Origin: Fidelibacterota bacterium
GTDB taxonomy: Bacteria; Marinisomatota; Marinisomatia; Marinisomatales; Marinisomataceae
Direction of reading: 5' to 3'
DNA: 11,430 nt
NCBI GenBank assembly: GCA_012963075.1
Contig: DTWI01000151.1
Coordinates: forward strand, 1 to 11,430
Made by a program: the position numbers and the translations under genes. Positions within the stretch are counted from its first letter, which is position 1. Each line of letters begins with the position of its first letter. This document shows positions 7,321-11,430 of the stretch, one piece after another. The notes below the pieces were generated by a model that saw only the letters and a program-made list of their open reading frames with translations, was not told where the DNA came from and made no database searches.

Positions 7321-7940
7321 TATTCTTTTTTCATCTTTTCTTTTTCAATATTTGGTAAATCATCAAATGAAGCATTTTGGCTTCTTTGTAATGCTCTTAC
7401 GTAATGAACAACAGCCCAAACATCTTCGGTTTTTAATTGATAACCATATGCAGGCATACTACGTAATCCATATGTAATGGTATTGAACATTTCTCCATCA
7501 GGTTGATTGCGAATACGATTATCATGGAAATTTCCAGGAATAACAGGATAATCATATTGAGTAACAATTCCTTTTCCATTACCAACTTGAGAATGGCAAG
7601 GAGCACAATAAATATTATACCTATCTTGTCCTCTATCTAATATTTCTCTGGTAAGAATAATTGGATTATCAGCTACATAACTTCCGTCTTTATTCTTCCC
7701 ACTAATAAATGAAACATCTTCGTTATATCTACCAACAGCAACAGTCCCTTCAATAGGTTTTCTCATTGTAGAACCATCTTCAAAAAAATAACTTTCTTCC
7801 AATGATCTATATTTTGGTTGGTTATCCATATTTGGATTTAAATGGATTGGTGGATCTTCAAATTTTGACCCACGGAAACATCCCGTTAAAAACAATAAAC
7901 AAAATAATAATAGTAGTAGTATGTTATTCTTCATATTCAT
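7320..7940 (-). CDS. actE: Alternative complex III subunit ActE, mono-heme cytochrome c lipoprotein
   Basis: A periplasmic cytochrome c subunit that carries electrons out of ACIII. The N terminus is a lipoprotein signal: a Leu-rich core, then LTGC with the lipidated Cys21, so the protein is membrane-tethered. The heme is bound by CAPCH (112-116), and Met162 in SMPAYG is the probable sixth ligand. The sequence around them matches the class I cytochromes of ACIII (length 206). The start overlaps actD by 17 bases. Two in-frame ATGs, at 7940 and 7934, both leave a good signal peptide. A weak GAAAG lies directly against the first but six bases from the second, so 7934 may be the true start. Function confident because of the heme motif, the lipobox and the act neighbours. 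Confidence 0.93.
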   Translation of the reverse strand: MNMKNNILLLLLFCLLFLTGCFRGSKFEDPPIHLNPNMDNQPKYRSLEESYFFEDGSTMRKPIEGTVAVGRYNEDVSFISGKNKDGSYVADNPIILTREILDRGQDRYNIYCAPCHSQVGNGKGIVTQYDYPVIPGNFHDNRIRNQPDGEMFNTITYGLRSMPAYGYQLKTEDVWAVVHYVRALQRSQNASFDDLPNIEKEKMKKE

Positions 7941-8463
7941 CTTTCAATATTTCAATATCTTTTCCACCAATCTTTTTGAGAAAATCTTCTACTTCTTTTT
8001 CATCATATTTTGGATCTGAACTTTCAATGCTAACATAAAAAGCATCGCTTGTAACACTAGAAAATTTTTCTGAATAAAACAGAGGGTGGTGTAAACGAGG
8101 AATTTTATTAAAATACATCATCCCAAATACTGCACCAAATGCACTGAACAACACCATTAACTCAAATGTGATAATAAAATAAGCAGGATATGCAAAGAAT
8201 GGTTTTCCACTAATATTCATTGGAAATTCAGATAAATGAACCCATGTTTGAAGCCCAAATCCAAACAAAGCACCGATTAATCCGCAAACACCAATCACAT
8301 AGCCTAATCTTGATCTTTTTAATCCCATTGCATCATCCAACCCATGTACAGGAAATGGAGAGTGACAATCAAAATTTTTAAATCCTGCATCTTTTATTTG
8401 CTCCGCAGCATGTACTAATGCCGAAGGATCATCAAATTTTGCAATTATACCATACGTTTTCAT
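7924..8463 (-). CDS. actD: Alternative complex III subunit ActD (DUF3341 family)
   Basis: A 179-residue ACIII subunit without cofactor, lying on the cytoplasmic and membrane side of the complex. The N-terminal domain contains the family signature DCHSPFPVHGLDDAMGL (residues 32-48). Two transmembrane helices follow, at about 53-75 and 92-117, and then a soluble C-terminal domain with LHHPLF and DAFYVSIE. DUF3341 proteins are found as ActD in ACIII operons; their role appears to be structural. The ATG shares one base with the actC stop (TAATG) and has GGAG seven bases upstream. The acidic C terminus overlaps the actE start. Call strong on motif and order. Confidence 0.94.
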   Translation of the reverse strand: MKTYGIIAKFDDPSALVHAAEQIKDAGFKNFDCHSPFPVHGLDDAMGLKRSRLGYVIGVCGLIGALFGFGLQTWVHLSEFPMNISGKPFFAYPAYFIITFELMVLFSAFGAVFGMMYFNKIPRLHHPLFYSEKFSSVTSDAFYVSIESSDPKYDEKEVEDFLKKIGGKDIEILKDEYEE

Positions 8464-9848
8464 TAATGATCTCCATGATGAGGATTAGATTCAGGTAAAA
8501 CTAATTTTATTTCTGTCATAGATACCATTGGTAAAAATCGTAAAAACAAAAGAAAACCAGTAAAAAATATTCCGAAAGTTCCAAGATAGATTGCAATATC
8601 CCAAATGGTTGGACTATACATTGCCCATGCGGAAGGCATATAATCTCGATGCAATGATATCACAACAATTACAAAACGTTCAAACCACATCCCAATATTC
8701 ACCAGAATAGATGCAATAAAAAGAAATGGAACATGGGTTCTAAAACGCTTAAACCAAAAAAATTGAGGTAAAATAACATTACAAGATATCATTGTCCAAT
8801 ATGCCCACCAATATGGTCCAAGCGCTCTATTAATAAATGCATACGATTCATACGGATTTCCGCTATACCATGCGATAAAAAATTCCATAACATATGAATA
8901 TCCAATAATGGATCCTGTTAATAACATGATTTGAGCCATCTTATCTAAATGGCTAATCGTAAATATATGTTTAAGATTATAAATACTTCGTGCAGCAATG
9001 ACTAACGTCATTACCATTCCAAAACCAGAATAAATTGCACCAGCCACAAAGTAGGGTGGGAAAATAGTTGTATGCCAACCAGGAATTATACTTACAGCAA
9101 AATCAGAACTAACCACACTATGCACAGATAAAACAAGTGGAGTTGCAATCCCAGCTAATACCAAATAAGCCAATTCATAATGTTGCCATTGTCTATTTCC
9201 ACCTCTCCATCCCAAAGCAAAGAATCCATAAATTTTCTTTCTTAACTTAGTTTTAGCTCTATCTCTTAAGGTTGCTAAATCAGGAATTAGACCAGTATAC
9301 CAAAATAACAAAGAAACTGTAAAATATGTAAATACAGCAAAAAAGTCCCAAATTAATGGACTTCTAAAATTAGGCCACATAGCCATCTGATTGGGCACAG
9401 GAAAGAACCAATATGCGAGCCAGATTCTTCCAATATGAATCCCAGGAAAAATAAGAGCACAAATTACTGCAAATAATGTCATGGTTTCAGCGAAGCGATT
9501 AATTGAATTACGCCAATTCTGTCTAAATAAGTGCAAAATGGCTGAAATCAAAGTGCCAGCATGACCAATACCAACCCACCATACAAAATTGATAATAGCC
9601 CAGCCCCATCCAATAGGAGCATTTACTCCCCAAATTCCAACTCCTTCCCAAATTAAATAACCAAGAGCACCAACAAATACAGATAACAAAGAAAGTGCTA
9701 ACGCAAATGCCAGCTTCCATTGAATTGGTGCTTTTTTCTGTTCAGGGATTCCACTGATATCATTGGTAATTGTTGTGAATGTTTGATTGCCTAAAAGTAA
9801 TTCCTCAGAATTTTTCTGTGCTCTTGATTTTATAACTGCTTCTGACAT
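8463..9848 (-). CDS. actC: Alternative complex III subunit ActC (NrfD/PsrC-like quinol-binding membrane protein)
   Basis: ActC is the membrane subunit where menaquinol is believed to be oxidised, passing electrons to the iron-sulfur clusters of ActB. It has 461 residues and about ten transmembrane helices of the NrfD/PsrC type, preceded by a polar N-terminal stretch of about 42 residues. His138 (FPGIHIGR) and Asp168 (PLIWDFF) correspond in position and spacing to residues proposed, as I recall, to line the quinol site in the Rhodothermus protein. Other family blocks are [14 protein letters not shown] (90-103), [15 protein letters not shown] (257-271) and MWFERFVI (387-394). The C terminus is PHHGDH. 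The ATG directly follows the actB TAG with no gap, and there is no strong ribosome binding site, which suggests coupling to actB. Confidence 0.96.
   Translation of the reverse strand: MSEAVIKSRAQKNSEELLLGNQTFTTITNDISGIPEQKKAPIQWKLAFALALSLLSVFVGALGYLIWEGVGIWGVNAPIGWGWAIINFVWWVGIGHAGTLISAILHLFRQNWRNSINRFAETMTLFAVICALIFPGIHIGRIWLAYWFFPVPNQMAMWPNFRSPLIWDFFAVFTYFTVSLLFWYTGLIPDLATLRDRAKTKLRKKIYGFFALGWRGGNRQWQHYELAYLVLAGIATPLVLSVHSVVSSDFAVSIIPGWHTTIFPPYFVAGAIYSGFGMVMTLVIAARSIYNLKHIFTISHLDKMAQIMLLTGSIIGYSYVMEFFIAWYSGNPYESYAFINRALGPYWWAYWTMISCNVILPQFFWFKRFRTHVPFLFIASILVNIGMWFERFVIVVISLHRDYMPSAWAMYSPTIWDIAIYLGTFGIFFTGFLLFLRFLPMVSMTEIKLVLPESNPHHGDH
8471..8474 (-). promoter_or_regulatory. Shine-Dalgarno of actD
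   Basis: GGAG on the minus strand, seven bases before the actD ATG at 8463 and inside the last codons of actC. It supports that start and independent ribosome loading in addition to coupling through TAATG. Confidence 0.55.
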
Positions 9849-11430
9849 CTAGTGGTGTGCTCTTGCATGATTTGTAATTAGTTTCGGATTTTGATTTCTT
9901 ATTTTTGCAAGATATGTTGTTCGTGGACTAGTACCAAGTTGCCCTAATAAAGCATAATCACGATTACGTCTCTTTGCTTTACTCACTTCACTTTGAGAAT
10001 CATTAATATCGCCAAAAACGATTGCATCTGCTGGACATGATTGTTGGCAAGCAGTTTTAATATCTCCATCTACAAGTTCTCTGCGTTCATTGCTTGCTTT
10101 TATTCTTGCTTCACTTACACGTTGATAACAATATGTACATTTTTCCATAACTCCTCTGAATCGCATACTAACATCAGGATTCATAGCCATTTGAACTACT
10201 TCAGGAGTATCTTTTGTAAAATTATAAAAATTGAATTTTCTTACTTTATACGGACAATTATTAGCGCAATATCTTGTACCAACACATCTATTATATGCCA
10301 TTTGATTAACACCATCAGTTGAATGTGTAGTAGCAGCAACTGGGCACACGGTTTCGCATGGCGCTAATTCACAATGAACACAGGCAACTGATTGAGTAGA
10401 GACTTCTGGATTGTCAGGATCCCCAGAAAAATAATTGTCAATACGAATCCAGTGCATTTCTCTTCCATTTAATACTTGCTGTTTCCCTACTACAGGAATA
10501 TTATTTTCACTTTGGCAAGCAATAGAACAAGCATTACAACCTGTACAGCTTGTTAAATCAATAGACATTCCCCATTGATGTCCTTTACTGTAATCATATT
10601 CTGGTTCTGGGTTATACATAGAATAATCTTTTAATTCTCTTCCCTTATCAGGTAAATGTTTTTCAACAGCATGCTTAACAAAATCTGGATGATCTTTGTA
10701 TTCGTCTAACGTAGCTTGGCGAACTAATTCAGGAATACGATTTTGTGTTTCATCAGCAGATAAACTTTTTGATAAAGCAAGGTCATCCGATTCTAGTCCA
10801 TAATGATCTTGTGTTCCTGCTAACGGATATTTTTCTTTCAATACTTTGACTGTTGCACCAGAACCATATCTCATACTTTTTGTTGTACGTAAAGGATACA
10901 TATTAAACCCAACACCATGTCCTACACGACCATTAAAGTCTCTTCCATAACCAAGCTCCAAGGTAATCGTTTTTTTGTTTTGTCCTGGAACAATCCATGC
11001 TGGAATTTTTACTGTTTTTTTGTTCAAAGTAATTTCCAACATTTGACCATTCTTTATATTGAGTTGTTTTGCGACTGACATACTAATTAGGGCAGCATTA
11101 TCCCATGTTAAATGAGTAATTGGTTTTGGAAGTTCTTGCAACCATCCATTGTTTGCGTAACGCCCATCATACATTGAAGAAGAGGCAACAAATACGACTT
11201 CAAATTGATTTTCTTTTGTTTTTTGATCTGTTAATGATAAAAGTGAAACATTTCTTGAACGAACCCCTTGAGCTTTCAATAATGCTTTATTATAAATACC
11301 ATTATGAAGAATTTTATTCCAGGTATTTTCAAAATTGGATTGTTTGGCAATTTTTCTTTTCCAAATATCTTTAATGAAATCATAAGACCTTTTTTCTTTG
11401 CCATATACCAATGGAATTAGTATTTCAATC
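9849..11430 (-). CDS. actB: Alternative complex III iron-sulfur subunit ActB, partial (5' end beyond the right edge)
   Basis: The C-terminal 526 residues of ActB; family members are about 1000 residues, so roughly the first half is missing. The frame is open to position 11430, and the TTG at 11411 is an internal codon, not a start. Residues about 76-200 are the tail of the molybdopterin-oxidoreductase-like domain, which in ACIII carries no molybdenum cofactor. From about residue 283 there is a four-cluster ferredoxin domain. Its cysteines are 295/298/301/305, 350/353/358/362, 382/388/392 and 431/434/461/465. The third group has Thr385 where a fourth Cys would sit, so three [4Fe-4S] and one [3Fe-4S] cluster are predicted, as known for ACIII. 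These clusters link ActC quinol oxidation to the c-type hemes. The C terminus is HARAHH. Numbers count from the first full codon in the window. Confidence 0.95.
   Translation of the reverse strand, partial: IEILIPLVYGKEKRSYDFIKDIWKRKIAKQSNFENTWNKILHNGIYNKALLKAQGVRSRNVSLLSLTDQKTKENQFEVVFVASSSMYDGRYANNGWLQELPKPITHLTWDNAALISMSVAKQLNIKNGQMLEITLNKKTVKIPAWIVPGQNKKTITLELGYGRDFNGRVGHGVGFNMYPLRTTKSMRYGSGATVKVLKEKYPLAGTQDHYGLESDDLALSKSLSADETQNRIPELVRQATLDEYKDHPDFVKHAVEKHLPDKGRELKDYSMYNPEPEYDYSKGHQWGMSIDLTSCTGCNACSIACQSENNIPVVGKQQVLNGREMHWIRIDNYFSGDPDNPEVSTQSVACVHCELAPCETVCPVAATTHSTDGVNQMAYNRCVGTRYCANNCPYKVRKFNFYNFTKDTPEVVQMAMNPDVSMRFRGVMEKCTYCYQRVSEARIKASNERRELVDGDIKTACQQSCPADAIVFGDINDSQSEVSKAKRRNRDYALLGQLGTSPRTTYLAKIRNQNPKLITNHARAHH

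Noticed and set aside
7941..7960. Short direct repeat of TTCAATAT between actD codons near the actE start
   Set aside because: Two copies only, inside the conserved actD coding sequence, and explained by AT-rich composition.
9523..9720. 65-codon frame on the minus strand, rich in Trp and Cys
   Set aside because: It is an alternative frame inside actC, which is intact and fully conserved in its own frame.
10041..10322. Open frame of 93 codons on the plus strand opposite actB
   Set aside because: It is antisense to the conserved iron-sulfur domain of ActB. Its Cys- and Ser-rich translation is a by-product of the opposite strand.
11120..11374. 84-codon plus-strand frame near the right edge
   Set aside because: It is antisense to the open and conserved actB frame and has no independent support.
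11409..11411. TTG as the start codon of actB
   Set aside because: The frame continues open upstream to the window edge, and ActB proteins are about twice as long, so this is an internal leucine codon.

Overview
The window is a single, almost gap-free run of co-directional genes on the minus strand. It encodes the terminal half of an aerobic respiratory chain: an alternative complex III (ACIII, quinol:cytochrome c/acceptor oxidoreductase) followed by a caa3-type cytochrome c oxidase and its maturation factors. Reading 5'->3' on the minus strand (right to left in window coordinates), the order is actB (5' end outside the window), actC, actD, actE, actF, a 100-residue one-helix protein, sco (first copy), coxB with a fused cytochrome c domain, coxA, coxC, coxD, ctaA, and a second sco-like gene cut by the left edge. 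There is no intergenic stretch longer than about 22 bases. I see no RNA gene, mobile element, CRISPR array or recognisable promoter, and no terminator.

Organism. The DNA is AT-rich (roughly one third G+C by eye). The proteins are those of a Gram-negative aerobe with lipoproteins and periplasmic cytochromes. ACIII linked to an A2-type caa3 oxidase is known from Rhodothermus and other members of the Bacteroidota / FCB assemblage. The CtaA with an EYxNR motif is, from memory, also like the Bacteroidota form. Several genes have recognisable Shine-Dalgarno sequences (coxA, coxD, actD), which many Bacteroidota lack. My best guess is therefore an AT-rich member of the wider FCB group, for example a Marinimicrobia (SAR406)-like or deep-branching lineage. 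This is inference and cannot be settled from the window.

How the genes work together. ActC and ActF are large multi-helix NrfD-like membrane proteins. Quinol is thought to be oxidised at ActC, and electrons pass through the iron-sulfur clusters of ActB to c-type hemes (ActE here; the pentaheme ActA presumably lies just beyond the right edge). The mono-heme domain fused to CoxB and its CuA centre accept the electrons. CoxA reduces oxygen at its heme a3/CuB site. CoxC and CoxD complete the oxidase, CtaA makes heme A, and the two SCO proteins probably serve copper delivery or thiol chemistry for CuA. Joint transcription fits the known ACIII-caa3 supercomplex.

Most noteworthy points: the small conserved-looking membrane protein between actF and sco; the C-terminally extended, membrane-anchored SCO; a Cys-to-Thr change in one ActB cluster motif that predicts a [3Fe-4S] centre; the YSHP (glutamate-less) proton-channel signature of CoxA; the His-to-Asn change in CtaA; and the non-ATG start of coxB. 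The module is a known type. I did not find evidence for a wholly new system.
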